From: DASWOJ01 sp964250755
GTDB lineage: Bacteria; Pseudomonadota; Alphaproteobacteria; Acetobacterales; Acetobacteraceae
Reading direction: 5' to 3'
Assembly (NCBI GenBank): GCA_964250755.1
Contig: CAXUHB010000009.1
Location: forward strand, 1 to 64,000
DNA length: 64,000 bases
Each line of letters opens with the position of its first letter. Position 1 is the stretch's first letter. The position numbers and the translations under genes are program-made. The notes under the pieces are model-generated. The model had not been told where the DNA came from and made no database searches. It saw only the letters and a program-made list of their open reading frames with translations. Positions 43,136 to 53,070 of this stretch are shown one piece after another.

Positions 43136-44727
43136 TGGCGCTGCTGGAGGTGGACGGCCTGACCGTCGCCCTGCCGCTCGGCGCGGACCGGCCCCATGCC
43201 GTGTCGGACGTGTCCTTCACGCTGGACGCCGGGGAGGTGCTGTGCATCGTCGGCGAGAGCGGGTCGGGCAAGTCGGTGTCGGCGTCCGCCATCATGGGCC
43301 TGCTGCCCCCGGTGCTGCGTCCCACCGCCGGGCGCATTGGGTTTGAAGGCGCAGACCTGCTGCGCGCCGCGCCGGCGCAGATGCGCGCCCTGCGCGGCGC
43401 ACGGCTGGGCATGATCTTCCAGGAGCCGATGACAGCGCTGAACCCGCTGATGCGCGTGGGCCAGCAGTTGGCCGAGGTGCTGCAGGTCCACGGCGCGCCG
43501 GTTGGCGGCCGCCCGCTGCGGCTGCTGGAGTCCGTGCAATTGCCGGACCCGCCCCGGATGCTGCGCGCTTACCCGCACCAGCTCAGCGGCGGCCAGCGTC
43601 AGCGGGTGATGATCGCGATGGCCCTGGCGCTGGAACCCGCCATCCTGATTGCCGACGAGCCGACGACGGCGCTGGACGTGACGACGCAGAAAGAGATCCT
43701 GCGCCTGATCCGGGACGTGCAGGGCCGCCGGGGCACGGGCGTTCTGTTCATCACGCACGATTTCGGTGTGGTCGCCGAGATCGCGGACCGGGTGGCGGTC
43801 ATGCAGTCGGGCGTCATCGTCGAGCAGGGCGCGGCGGCCGCGGTGCTGAACCGGCCGCAGCATCCCTACACCCGCGCCCTGATCGCCGCCGTGCCCGCCC
43901 GCGCCCGCGCACCGCGCCCGGCGGAGACCGGGGAGGTCGTGCTGGCGCTGGAAGGCGTGGGCAAGACCTACCGCCGCCCCGGCCTGCTCCGCCGTCCCGG
44001 CACCGCCGCCGTGGTGGATGCCACGCTGCACATCCGCCGCGGCGAAACCCTGGGCTTGGTGGGCGAGAGCGGGTCAGGTAAGAGCACGCTGGCACGGTGC
44101 GTCGTGAACCTCGTGCCGCCCGACCAGGGCAGCATCTGCTTCCACGGCGCCGACCTGCGCGGCCTGTCCCGCGCGGCTTGGCTGCCTTACCGCAAGCGGA
44201 TCGGCATGGTGTTCCAGGACCCGTTCGCGTCGCTCAACCCGCGCCGCCGCGTGGGAGACATCATTGCGGAGGGGCCACTGGCCCACGGTGCGACGCGGGC
44301 TGCCGCCCAAGCCCGCACCCTGGACCTGCTGCGCCTGGTCAAGCTGGACCCGGGCGCCGCGGACCGCTTCCCGCACGAGTTCAGCGGCGGCCAGCGCCAG
44401 CGCATCGGCATCGCCCGCGCCCTGGCGCTGGAGCCGGAGCTGCTGGTGGCGGACGAGCCTGTGTCCGCCCTGGACGTGTCGGTGCAGGCCGGCATCCTGG
44501 CGTTGCTGGAGGAGCTGCGCTTCCGCCTGGGCCTGACCATGCTGTTCATCACCCACGACCTCCGTGTCGCCGCCCAGGTGTGCGACCGCGTGGCCGTGAT
44601 GCAGCGGGGCCGCATCGTCGAGCAGGGATTGACGGGAGAGGTGTTCGCCAACCCGCAGCATGGCTACACCCGCACGCTGCTGGACAGCGTGCCCGGACGT
44701 GGCTGGGCGCCCCCCGCAGGAGCCTAA
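43135..44727 (+). CDS. ABC transporter ATP-binding protein, fused DppD-DppF type
   Basis: 530 residues with two nucleotide-binding domains. The first has GESGSGKSVSASAIMG, LSGGQRQRVMIAMAL and ILIADEPTTALDV. The second has GESGSGKSTLARCVV, FSGGQRQRIGIARAL and LLVADEPVSALDV. This corresponds to the two ATPases DppD and DppF in one chain (the YejF/GsiA layout). It powers the two permeases just upstream; stop/start coupling (TGATG) supports one operon. Confidence 0.95.
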   Translation: MALLEVDGLTVALPLGADRPHAVSDVSFTLDAGEVLCIVGESGSGKSVSASAIMGLLPPVLRPTAGRIGFEGADLLRAAPAQMRALRGARLGMIFQEPMTALNPLMRVGQQLAEVLQVHGAPVGGRPLRLLESVQLPDPPRMLRAYPHQLSGGQRQRVMIAMALALEPAILIADEPTTALDVTTQKEILRLIRDVQGRRGTGVLFITHDFGVVAEIADRVAVMQSGVIVEQGAAAAVLNRPQHPYTRALIAAVPARARAPRPAETGEVVLALEGVGKTYRRPGLLRRPGTAAVVDATLHIRRGETLGLVGESGSGKSTLARCVVNLVPPDQGSICFHGADLRGLSRAAWLPYRKRIGMVFQDPFASLNPRRRVGDIIAEGPLAHGATRAAAQARTLDLLRLVKLDPGAADRFPHEFSGGQRQRIGIARALALEPELLVADEPVSALDVSVQAGILALLEELRFRLGLTMLFITHDLRVAAQVCDRVAVMQRGRIVEQGLTGEVFANPQHGYTRTLLDSVPGRGWAPPAGA

Positions 44728-44732
44728 GTCCA

Positions 44733-46226
44733 ATGACCCTTCGCATCGCCATCGGCGGCTTCCTGCACGAGAGCCACTCCTTCGCGCCCCGCCCGACCAC
44801 CTATGCCGACTTCGTGCAGCCCGGTGGTTTCCCGCGTCTGTGCCGCGGGCCTGACATGCTGCCTGCCGTGCGCGGCCGCGCCAATGCTGTGGCGGGCGCC
44901 ATCGCTGTGGCGGAGGCGGCTGGGGCTGCGTTGGTTCCTCTGGCCTGGTGCATCGCCAACCCTGCCGGTCCGGTGCAGGACGAGGCATTTGAGCGTATTG
45001 CGGCCCTGATTTGCGCCGAGCTGTCCGTGGCGCTGGACTCCGCGCCGCTGGACGGGGTGTGCCTGGATCTGCACGGCGCCGCGCTTGCAGACAGCTTTCC
45101 GGACGCGGAGGGGGAGCTGCTGCGCCGCGTCCGCTGCATCGTGGGCGCCGTGCCGGTGACGGCCAGCCTGGACCCGCACGCCAACCTTACCCGGCAGATG
45201 GTGGAGGAGTCAGACGCCCTCGCGCCCTATCTGACCTATCCGCATGTGGACATGCGGGATGCCGGGGCGCGGGCGATGCGTCTGCTGCTGCGGCGCATCG
45301 GGCAAGGTGCGCCCTACGCCAAGGCATTTCGGCAAGTGGATTTCTTCATGCCGCTCGGCAGCCAATGCACGCTTATGGAGCCGATGGCAGGGGTGCTGGC
45401 TGAACGCGCCGCCATATTGTCCCGCACTGAGGCGGCGGAGCTGGCCTGGTGCTTCGGTTTTCCTTACGCCGATTTCCTGGACTGCGGCCCGGCCCTGGCC
45501 GCCTACGCCGCGACCCAACCGGAGGCGGACGAAGCCGCCGACGCGCTGCATGCCTGCGTACTGGCACGGGAGCACGAGTTCCGCTTGGACGCCATCCCCG
45601 CCGCGGACGCGGTCACCGCCGCGATCCGCGACGCCGGGCCGGGCGGCTCCGTCGTGATCGCTGACACCCAGGACAACCCTGGCGGCGGCGGCCACGGTGA
45701 TACCACGGGGCTGCTGGCGGAGCTGCTGGCCCAGGGCGCCACTGGCGCAGTTCTGTGCCTCATCAACGACGCGGACAGCGCCGCCGCGTGCCACGCCGCC
45801 GGGCAGGGCGCGTCGGTGGACCTCAGCCTGGGCGGGAAGTCGGACGGGGCGCCCCTGGCGGTGCGGGCGACGGTGCTGCGGCTGACGGATGGGCGCTTCA
45901 TGCCGACCGGCCCGATGGCGGGCGGCAACCCGGCAGACCTCGGGCCGTGCGCGCTGGTCGGTGTGGACGGCGTGCGTGTGCTGGTGGTCAGCCGTAAGAT
46001 GCAGGCCTACGACCAGGCGATCCTGCGGCACGCCGGGGTGGAGCCGGCGGAGGTGGGCATTCTGGCCCTGAAGTCGTCCGTCCACTTTCGCGCGGATTTC
46101 GGGCCAGTAGCCCGCGGGATCATAGTGGCGGCAGCGCCAGGCCCGGTGGTCGCTGATCCCGCGGTGCTGCCCTTCCGTCATCTGCGGCCGGGGTTGAGGC
46201 TTCGACCCGGCGCAAACGCGCAGTAG
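44733..46226 (+). CDS. MlrC-family (M81) metallopeptidase
   Basis: 497 residues. RIAIGGFLHESHSFAP, LDLHGAALADSFPDAEGELL, TASLDPHANLTRQMVEESDA and ADTQDNPGGGGHGDTTGL are signatures of the microcystinase C family, with HES, DLHG and DPHAN holding the zinc ligands. ATG at 44733 has AGGAG about 8 bases upstream. Six bases after the dipeptide-type transporter, so it likely hydrolyses the imported compound. Confidence 0.93.
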   Translation: MTLRIAIGGFLHESHSFAPRPTTYADFVQPGGFPRLCRGPDMLPAVRGRANAVAGAIAVAEAAGAALVPLAWCIANPAGPVQDEAFERIAALICAELSVALDSAPLDGVCLDLHGAALADSFPDAEGELLRRVRCIVGAVPVTASLDPHANLTRQMVEESDALAPYLTYPHVDMRDAGARAMRLLLRRIGQGAPYAKAFRQVDFFMPLGSQCTLMEPMAGVLAERAAILSRTEAAELAWCFGFPYADFLDCGPALAAYAATQPEADEAADALHACVLAREHEFRLDAIPAADAVTAAIRDAGPGGSVVIADTQDNPGGGGHGDTTGLLAELLAQGATGAVLCLINDADSAAACHAAGQGASVDLSLGGKSDGAPLAVRATVLRLTDGRFMPTGPMAGGNPADLGPCALVGVDGVRVLVVSRKMQAYDQAILRHAGVEPAEVGILALKSSVHFRADFGPVARGIIVAAAPGPVVADPAVLPFRHLRPGLRLRPGANAQ

Positions 46227-46348
46227 CCTGGGCGATGGTCACGTAGAGCACGGTCGCCAACTACTGGACTGCCAAAGAGGCGTCTCGATTGGGGATAGGT
46301 CGAGGCGAACAGTCGTTGACGTGACGTGGCTGGCCTGACGGCCTGCGG

Positions 46349-46831
46349 TCAGAGGACGATGCGCCCGCCAAACCCCCGCACCAGGCACACCGCCGACAGA
46401 CACACGAGCACGCCTGCGGACAGCACCCAGCGCAGGCGCATATAGGCATGCGGCAGCAGGTCCGCCCGTGCCGCGCGCGCCTCAGTTAGCGTCGCGGCCA
46501 CCATGGCCGCCATCAGCACCAGCACGCCCAGCAGCGGCCAGCCGGCGAAGGCCAGCAGCAGCGCCGCCCAGCCCAGCAGTGATGGCACCACGCCCAGCCC
46601 GTAGCGCAGCCGCTGCATCCGCACCGGCACGCGCCCGCCCTCCTCCAGCGCGAACCCCCAATGCACCCCGCCCAGGAAGGCCAGGATCACCGCGCCGTAG
46701 GCCACCAGCGCCAGCAGCGCCCGGTCGGCCAGCGCCGCATCCGGGCTGAGCGCCCCCAGGCTGCACGCCGCGAACGGGATCAGCCCGCCAAGGCCGAGCA
46801 GGATGGCAAAGGTCGGCAGGGGCCGGGTCAT
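46349..46831 (-). CDS. DUF3429 membrane protein
   Basis: 160 residues with four or five hydrophobic helices. LVAYGAVILAFLGGVHWGFA is the core of DUF3429, with the Gly-Gly-x-His-Trp-Gly motif. The role is unknown. Standalone. Confidence 0.88.
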   Translation of the reverse strand: MTRPLPTFAILLGLGGLIPFAACSLGALSPDAALADRALLALVAYGAVILAFLGGVHWGFALEEGGRVPVRMQRLRYGLGVVPSLLGWAALLLAFAGWPLLGVLVLMAAMVAATLTEARAARADLLPHAYMRLRWVLSAGVLVCLSAVCLVRGFGGRIVL

Positions 46832-46950
46832 GCGGTGCCTCGGTGAAGGTCAGCCCCGGTGGTTATCCGGCGACCCCGTCCGGCGCAACACCCGCACGCC
46901 CCCCGCCGCCGCGGCCTGCCCATTGCGGGCCAGGGGCGGTATGAGGGGGC

Positions 46951-48294
46951 ATGGGCCTCACATTCGAACTCCTCACCATACTCCTCCTGATCGTGCTGAA
47001 CGGCATTTTCGCCATGAGCGAGCTGGCCCTCGTCTCGGTCCGCCGCGCCCGGCTCGTGGTGCTGGAGCGCAAGGGCGTGCCCGGCGCAGCCACGGCCCGT
47101 CTGCTGTCCGAGGACCCGCAACGCTTCCTGCCCACGGTTCAGGTCGGCATCACGCTCGTCAGCGTGCTGGCCGGCGTGTTCGGCGGCGCCCGCATTGCGG
47201 CCCGGCTGCAACTCTGGCTGGCGACGGTCCCGGCGCTGGAGCCGTTCGCGGAGTCCCTGTCCCTGGCCATCGTCGTCGTGCTGACGACCTACCTGACCCT
47301 GGTGGTCGGGGAGCTCGTGCCCAAGCAGCTCGCCCTGCGCCGTCCGGAGGGGGTGGCCGCTATCGTCGCCCCGGCGCTCAGCATCATGTCGCGCATCGGT
47401 GCCCCCATCGTCTGGCTGCTCGGCAAATCGTCCAGCCTGATCCTGCGTCTGTTCGGCGCCCACGCCGACGAGCGGCAGGGCATCACCGAGGAGGAACTGA
47501 GCGCCGTGCTGGCCGAGGGCACGGAGGAGGGCGTGCTGGAAACCGAGGAGCGCGACATGATCGAGCGCCTGCTGCGCCTGGCCGACAAGCCCGTCCGCGC
47601 CATCATGACGCCGCGCACCGAGCTGGCCTGGATAGACAGAACCGACCCCCGCGCCGACATCGCCACAACCTTGAAGGCGACCCCGCACAGCCGCTTCGTG
47701 GTGTGCGACGGCACCGTGGACAACGTGGTCGGCGTCGTGCAGGCCAAGGACATCCTGGACCGCATCCTGGGCGGCGGCGACCTGTCCGTTGCCGCGGCGC
47801 TGCGGAAGCCGATGGTGATCCCCGACACCGTGACAGCCCTGGATGCGCTGGAGCGGCTGAAGGCCGACCCCCTGGGCCTGGCGCTGGTCATGGACGAATA
47901 CGGCAGCTTCGAGGGGGTGGTCACAGCCGCCGACGTCCTGCAAGCCATCGTAGGCGAGCCTGCCGACCCGACGCCCGTGGCCCCCCCCGGCCCGGACGGC
48001 GTGGCCGCGCCCGTCACGCTGGATGGCGCGTCGCCGGTGGACGAGGTGAAGGCGCGGCTGGGTCTGCCCGACCTGCCGGCAGAGGGCAGCTACCACACCC
48101 TGGCCGGGCTGCTGCTGGCGCTGCTGCGCCGGGTGCCCCGCGCCGGAGACCGGATCGTGTTCGGCGGCTGGCGGTTCGAGGTTGCGGAGATGGACGGCCG
48201 CCGGGTGTCGCGCGTGGTGGTGCAGACGGAGCCGGCGGCCGATGGAGAGGCGGCTATGCCGCCTTCGCCTCCCGACGGCGGGCGTGCAGGATGA
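46951..48294 (+). CDS. Hemolysin-family/CNNM-CorC-type protein with CBS domains
   Basis: 447 residues. A DUF21/CNNM membrane domain (GIFAMSELALVSVRRARL, VVGELVPKQLALRRPE) is followed by two CBS domains (IMTPRTELAWIDR, VVCDGTVDNVVGVVQAKDIL, LVMDEYGSFEGVVTAADVL) and a CorC_HlyC transporter-associated domain. Such proteins are linked to Mg2+ or Na+ transport and membrane stability. The stop overlaps the end of the malate synthase gene on the other strand by 41 bases. Confidence 0.92.
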   Translation: MGLTFELLTILLLIVLNGIFAMSELALVSVRRARLVVLERKGVPGAATARLLSEDPQRFLPTVQVGITLVSVLAGVFGGARIAARLQLWLATVPALEPFAESLSLAIVVVLTTYLTLVVGELVPKQLALRRPEGVAAIVAPALSIMSRIGAPIVWLLGKSSSLILRLFGAHADERQGITEEELSAVLAEGTEEGVLETEERDMIERLLRLADKPVRAIMTPRTELAWIDRTDPRADIATTLKATPHSRFVVCDGTVDNVVGVVQAKDILDRILGGGDLSVAAALRKPMVIPDTVTALDALERLKADPLGLALVMDEYGSFEGVVTAADVLQAIVGEPADPTPVAPPGPDGVAAPVTLDGASPVDEVKARLGLPDLPAEGSYHTLAGLLLALLRRVPRAGDRIVFGGWRFEVAEMDGRRVSRVVVQTEPAADGEAAMPPSPPDGGRAG

Positions 48295-50407
48295 ACTCGG
48301 TGTAGCCGTTCGGCTGCACCCGGCCCTTGAACACCAGGTCGCACGCGGCCTGGAATGCCGGGCCATCGGGATTGCCGGCCATGGGGCGGTAGGCGGGGTC
48401 CGCGGCATTCTGCCGGTCCACGACGGCGGCCATGCGGTGCATGGTTTCCTGCACCTGCGCCTCCGTCACCACGCCGTGGTGCAGCCAGTTGGCGATGTGC
48501 TGGCTGCTGATGCGCAGGGTGGCCCGATCCTCCATCAAACCGACATCGTGGATGTCCGGCACCTTGGAGCAGCCGACGCCCTGGTCCACCCAGCGCACGA
48601 CATAGCCCAGGATGCCCTGCACGTTGTTGTCCAGTTCCTGCTGCACGTCGTCCGGCGCCCAGTTCGGGCGGTCGGCGACGGGGATGGTCAGCAAGTCGGC
48701 CAGGGTGCCGCGGGGATGCCCGGCCAACTCCGCCTGCCGGGCTGCCACGTCCACCTGGTGGTAGTGCAGGGCGTGGAGCGTCGCCGCGGTCGGGGAGGGA
48801 ACCCAGGCGGTGTTGGCGCCGGCGCGGGGATGCCCGATCTTCTGCTCCAGCATTTCCGCCATGCGGTCCGGCGCGGCCCACATGCCCTTGCCGATCTGCG
48901 CACGGCCGCGCAGGCCGCAGGCAAGGCCGATGTCCACGTTGCGGTCCTCGTAGGACCTGATCCAGGCGGTTCCCTTCATCTCGTTCTTGCGGATCATCGC
49001 GCCCGCTTCCATTGAGGTGTGCATCTCGTCCCCGGTGCGGTCCAGGAAGCCGGTGTTGATGAACACCACGCGGTCCCGGGCGGCATGGATGCAGGCGGCC
49101 AGGTTGGCGCTGGTCCGCCGCTCCTCGTCCATGATGCCCATCTTGAGGGTATTCGGCGGCAAGCCCAGGATGTCCTCGACCCGGGTGAAGGTCTCGGCTG
49201 CGAAGGCGACCTCCTCCGGCCCGTGCATCTTCGGCTTCACGATATAGACCGACCCGGCGCGGCTGTTCCGCACCCGGCCCGCGGCACGCAGGTCGTGCAT
49301 GGCGATCAGAGACGTGACGGCGGCGTCCAGCAGCCCCTCCGGCACCTCCTGCCCGTCCAGCAGCACGGCGTCGGTGTGCATGTGGTGGCCGACGTTGCGG
49401 ATCAGCATGGTGCTGCGGCCGGGCAGGGTCAGCGTGGAGCCATTAGGCGCGGTGTAGTCCCGGTCCGGATTCAGGCGGCGCACCAGGACCTTGCCGTCCT
49501 TCTCCAGTTCCGCCGTCAGCGTGCCGCGCATCAGGCCAAGCCAGTTGCGGTAAACGTCCACCTTGTCCGCGGCGTCCACGGCAGCGACGCTGTCCTCGCA
49601 GTCCTGGATGGTGGTGATGGCGGACTCCATGACCACGTCAGCGACGCCGGCGGGGTCGGTCGCACCGATCGGGTGCTTGCGGTCGAGCTTGATCTCAAGG
49701 TGCAGACCGTTGTTCCGCAGCAGCACGGCGGTCGGCGCGGCGGCCTCGCCGCGGTAACCAACGAACTTGGCGGGGTCGCGCAGCGGCGTGGCGCCGGATG
49801 ACGTCGTCACAGACAGGGTGCCGTCCTGAACTGCGTAGCCGGTCGCTTCGGCATGGGACCCTTGAGCGAGCGGCGCCGCCCCGTCCAGCGCCTGCCTGGC
49901 CCGGGCGACCACGGCCGCGCCGCGGACCGGGTTGAAGCCGCGCCCCCGGGTGGCGCCGTCCGTCTCCGGCAGGGCGTCGGTGCCGTAGAGCGCGTCATAC
50001 AGGCTGCCCCACCGCGCGTTGGCGGCGTTCAGGGCGTAGCGCGCGTTCATCACGGGCACGACAAGCTGCGGCCCGGCGATGGAGGCGATCTCCGCATCCA
50101 CCCCGGACGTGTTCACCTCGAACGGCGGAGGCTCCGGCACCAGGTAGCCGATGCTGCGCAGGAAGTCGGCGTAGCCTTCGGCGTCGTGCGGCCCCGCCCC
50201 TTGGCTGGCGTGCCAGGCATCTATCTGGGATTGCAGCTGGTCCCGCCGGGCAAGCAGGGCGGCGTTCCGGGGGGACAGGTCGCGGACGAGGGCGGCGAAG
50301 CCGGACCAGAACGCCTCGGGCGACACTCCGGTGCCTTCGGCCGCCTCCGCGATGAAGGCGTGAAGTTCTGGAGCGACGTGCAGCCCGGCCGCGTCAACCT
50401 TGTCCAT
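48254..50407 (-). CDS. glcB: Malate synthase G
   Basis: 717 residues, usual length for the single-chain G form. It condenses glyoxylate with acetyl-CoA to malate. Signatures: TTIQDCEDSVAAVDAADKVD with the Mg-binding acidic residues, NVGHHMHTDAVLLDG, GIMDEERRTSANLAACIHAA and FINTGFLDRTGDEMHTSMEA. ATG at 50407 follows GGGGATC; the frame is open much further upstream but without family sequence. Standalone gene in a divergent arrangement with the PNPOx-like gene. Confidence 0.96.
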   Translation of the reverse strand: MDKVDAAGLHVAPELHAFIAEAAEGTGVSPEAFWSGFAALVRDLSPRNAALLARRDQLQSQIDAWHASQGAGPHDAEGYADFLRSIGYLVPEPPPFEVNTSGVDAEIASIAGPQLVVPVMNARYALNAANARWGSLYDALYGTDALPETDGATRGRGFNPVRGAAVVARARQALDGAAPLAQGSHAEATGYAVQDGTLSVTTSSGATPLRDPAKFVGYRGEAAAPTAVLLRNNGLHLEIKLDRKHPIGATDPAGVADVVMESAITTIQDCEDSVAAVDAADKVDVYRNWLGLMRGTLTAELEKDGKVLVRRLNPDRDYTAPNGSTLTLPGRSTMLIRNVGHHMHTDAVLLDGQEVPEGLLDAAVTSLIAMHDLRAAGRVRNSRAGSVYIVKPKMHGPEEVAFAAETFTRVEDILGLPPNTLKMGIMDEERRTSANLAACIHAARDRVVFINTGFLDRTGDEMHTSMEAGAMIRKNEMKGTAWIRSYEDRNVDIGLACGLRGRAQIGKGMWAAPDRMAEMLEQKIGHPRAGANTAWVPSPTAATLHALHYHQVDVAARQAELAGHPRGTLADLLTIPVADRPNWAPDDVQQELDNNVQGILGYVVRWVDQGVGCSKVPDIHDVGLMEDRATLRISSQHIANWLHHGVVTEAQVQETMHRMAAVVDRQNAADPAYRPMAGNPDGPAFQAACDLVFKGRVQPNGYTEFILHARRREAKAA

Positions 50408-50506
50408 ATAGCCTGATCCCCGTGATGACCGGCGTTGTTTGACCCTGCCGCGGGCGGATGTCGAGAGGGGCTGTGCAGTGCAGCATCCACAGTTGATAAT
50501 GCGGTG

Positions 50507-51094
50507 ATGCTCATGCCCGTCCCGGCCGCCTCTCCGTTGCGCGACGTGTGCGCCGGCGCCTTCCGCCTGCTGTCCCGTGGCGTGGCCGACCGGCGGTCGC
50601 CGTTCCGCACCCCGGCCCTGGCGACCTTGGGCAGGGATGGCCGCCCGCGGGTCCGCACCGTCGTGCTGCGCGGCTTCGACCCGGCCGTCCGGCGGTTGGT
50701 GGTCCACAGCGACCTGCGGGCCGGGAAGGTCAGGGAGGTCGCGGCCGACCCCCGCGTGGCCTTGCATATCTGGGACGACGGCAACCAAGTCCAGGTGCGC
50801 CTGGACGGCATGGCGGCGGTGCAGCCGCCTGCGGCGGCCCGGGCGGAGTGGGACCGGCTTCCGGCCGGCTCCCGCGCAACCTACTCCGTCCGGCCGGCGC
50901 CCGGCGCGGCGCTGGACGATCCCGTCACCGCCGACCGGGACCGGTTGGCCGATGATGCCGCCTTCGCCAACTTCGCCGTGATCGCCGTGGAGGTGGAAGG
51001 CATGGAATGGCTGCACCTGGCGCCTGGCGGGCACCGCCGGGCGGCGTTCGCCTGGCCCGGCGGGGAGCTTGAGGCGCGGTGGCTGACGCCATGA
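50507..51094 (+). CDS. Pyridoxamine 5'-phosphate oxidase-family flavoprotein
   Basis: 195 residues. RTPALATLGRDGRPRVRTVV and VVHSDLRAGKVREVAADPRV are features of the PNPOx FMN-binding split barrel (like PdxH and the Alr4036-type family). ATG at 50507 or 50513. It overlaps the next gene by 4 bases (ATGA at 51091). Confidence 0.82.
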   Translation: MLMPVPAASPLRDVCAGAFRLLSRGVADRRSPFRTPALATLGRDGRPRVRTVVLRGFDPAVRRLVVHSDLRAGKVREVAADPRVALHIWDDGNQVQVRLDGMAAVQPPAAARAEWDRLPAGSRATYSVRPAPGAALDDPVTADRDRLADDAAFANFAVIAVEVEGMEWLHLAPGGHRRAAFAWPGGELEARWLTP

Positions 51095-51804
51095 CGTGGT
51101 CAATCGTCCTTCATGACCCCGCAACGGGCGCCTTCGCCGTGACGGTCGCCACCTGCGCCTTCGCCGTAGGGGCAAGCTGCCCTTTCGTGCGGTCCGGCGT
51201 GGGTGCGGTGTCCACTCAGTCCCTGACCAACCGGTATCTTGGCCCGGCGATCCTGGACGGGCTGGCGCGGGGCCTGCCGCCTTCCGACGCCATACAGGGC
51301 GCGCTGGCGGGCGACGACGGCAAGCACCTGCGCCAGGTCCATGCCGTGGACGGGCACGGGCGCACGGCGGCCTGGACCGGGGACCACTGCGTCGAGTGGT
51401 GCGGCAGCGTGAACGCGTCCGGGGTCAGTGTCGCAGGCAACATGCTGGCCGGACCGGACGTGGTGGGCGCGACCTTGGCGGCGCTGGCCGGCGGCGGCCC
51501 GCTGCCGGACCGCTTGGCCGCCGCGATGCTGGCCGGGGAGGCCGCTGGCGGCGACCGGCGGGGCCGGCAGTCTGCGGCGATGCTGCTGACGACGTCCGAA
51601 GACTTTCCGGACCTGAACCTGCGCGTGGACGACCACCCGGACCCGTTGGCGGAGCTGACACGGCTGGTTGGCTTGTGGCGACGGGATGCCGCGCCGATGC
51701 TGGCCACCCGCCCGTCCCGCGCCAATCCGTCGGGACTGACGGACCTGGATGCTATCGAGGCCGGGTGGATCGCCAAGGGGCTGCCGATCCGGCTGCGGCG
51801 GTAG
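51091..51804 (+). CDS. DUF1028-family protein (Ntn-hydrolase fold)
   Basis: 237 residues. MTWSIVLHDPATGAFAVTVA, STQSLTNRYLGPAILDGLA and GVSVAGNMLAGPDV match DUF1028. The start ATG overlaps the stop of the PNPOx-family gene; GTG at 51079 is an alternative. Function is unknown; the fold is that of self-processing hydrolases. Confidence 0.88.
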   Translation: MTWSIVLHDPATGAFAVTVATCAFAVGASCPFVRSGVGAVSTQSLTNRYLGPAILDGLARGLPPSDAIQGALAGDDGKHLRQVHAVDGHGRTAAWTGDHCVEWCGSVNASGVSVAGNMLAGPDVVGATLAALAGGGPLPDRLAAAMLAGEAAGGDRRGRQSAAMLLTTSEDFPDLNLRVDDHPDPLAELTRLVGLWRRDAAPMLATRPSRANPSGLTDLDAIEAGWIAKGLPIRLRR

Positions 51805-51822
51805 CGCTGGCCCCGCGTCCGG

Positions 51823-52413
51823 TCAGGATGTGACGGCGCTGCAGCCCCCGCCGGTGGCGGGCGCCGGGTCGGGGGAGGGCGTGACCTCGTAGGACTGCTC
51901 CGCCAGGACCTTGCCGCCCAGCCGCACAGTGAAGGTCCATGTGCCCGGCGCCAGCTCCCAGGGCTCGTCGAAGGAATAGCCGACCAGGCCCTCCTGATCG
52001 TTGCTGGCCGTCATGTCATAGGTCATGCCGGTGCTGACAGCGCCGGAGGGATCGAGGATGGGCGGATGCACCGATTGGACCTGCAGGTCCAGGGTGGCGC
52101 CTGGCGGCAACTCCACCGTGAACATGAAGCCGAACCGGCGGCACAACTGCGCTTCGATCCGCGATGTACGGCGGACAATGCGCGGGTTCTCGACCATCAC
52201 GATGGTGTCGCCCGGCGCGGTGCCGTTGGGATTGCGGGGGCCGAGGTCGCGGGTGGCCGTGAACTCGCCCGAGCCGGTGATGTGCAGGGCGGGTGCTGCC
52301 CCGCTGGGCGGCGCCTGCTGCGCGACGGCCGGACCAGACAACAGCATCATTAGGGCGATTAGGCGGGGGAAGGTCACGCCGCCTCCGTTGCGGGCCGGTG
52401 CGGCGCGGGTCAC
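51823..52413 (-). CDS. Exported DUF3859-family protein, second of a tandem pair
   Basis: 196 residues with a signal peptide (LIALMMLLSGPAVAQQ, cleavage near AQQ). SRIEAQLCRRFGFMFTVEL and the final strand-rich domain match DUF3859. It shares the same plan with the next gene, which lies upstream and overlaps by 4 bases (ATGA). ATG at 52413 is used. Confidence 0.8.
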   Translation of the reverse strand: MTRAAPARNGGGVTFPRLIALMMLLSGPAVAQQAPPSGAAPALHITGSGEFTATRDLGPRNPNGTAPGDTIVMVENPRIVRRTSRIEAQLCRRFGFMFTVELPPGATLDLQVQSVHPPILDPSGAVSTGMTYDMTASNDQEGLVGYSFDEPWELAPGTWTFTVRLGGKVLAEQSYEVTPSPDPAPATGGGCSAVTS

Positions 52414-52964
52414 GACACCGCCGCGCCGCAGCCGCCCGGCGGCGTCTGGTCGGCGTCCGGCGGGACCGTCACGTCAAACACCTGCTCCGCCAGGACCTGG
52501 CCGCCGGACAGCAGCGCGAAGCTCCATTTGCCTGGGACTAGCTCATACGGGTAATCGAAGGTGAAGCCGACCCAGCCCGGGCGCTCGGCGCCGATGGACG
52601 CCTTGTACTGCGTGCCCTCGCCGCCGGGTGCGCCGGGCCGGTTCATGGGCGGATGGCGGGTGCGTATGGTCACGTCCATGACGCCGTCCGGCCCCATGCC
52701 TTCCAGCGCAAATCTTATGCCGAAGCGGCGGCACAGGCGCGCCTCGATTCGGCTGGTCTGCTGGATGACGCGCACGCCGTCCACGGTCCGCACGGGTTCT
52801 CCGTCTCCGTCAATGGTGGCGGGGTCGCGGAAGCCAAGCTCGCGGGCGACGCTGAACTCGCCGAAGCTGACGATGCGGACGGTGCCCTCGGCGTGGGCGT
52901 GCCCGCCTGCGAGCATCAGCAGCAGGGGGGCCAGCCCGCAGGCGGCACGGCTCGATAGGCGCAT
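52410..52964 (-). CDS. Exported DUF3859-family protein, first of a tandem pair
   Basis: 184 residues with a signal peptide (LLLMLAGGHAHAEG). SRIEARLCRRFGIRFALEG and GWVGFTFDYPYELVPGKWSF are DUF3859 features. It overlaps its paralogue by 4 bases, so the pair is co-translated. Both end in a Gly-Gly-Cys motif with a short tail. Function unknown. Confidence 0.8.
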   Translation of the reverse strand: MRLSSRAACGLAPLLLMLAGGHAHAEGTVRIVSFGEFSVARELGFRDPATIDGDGEPVRTVDGVRVIQQTSRIEARLCRRFGIRFALEGMGPDGVMDVTIRTRHPPMNRPGAPGGEGTQYKASIGAERPGWVGFTFDYPYELVPGKWSFALLSGGQVLAEQVFDVTVPPDADQTPPGGCGAAVS

Positions 52965-53070
52965 CGCTGTTCCTCCTATGGGCAGGTCATGCCAACGGCC
53001 GGGTTTGCTGGCCCGTCAATTCGAGAACCATGGCGGCGCGGCCTCGTGGGCGGCAAGGGCCGCGCTGGCG

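Noticed and set aside
48254..51175. 973-residue version of malate synthase starting at 51175
   Set aside because: The added N-terminus is antisense to the PNPOx-like gene and not family sequence; ATG at 50407 gives the normal length.
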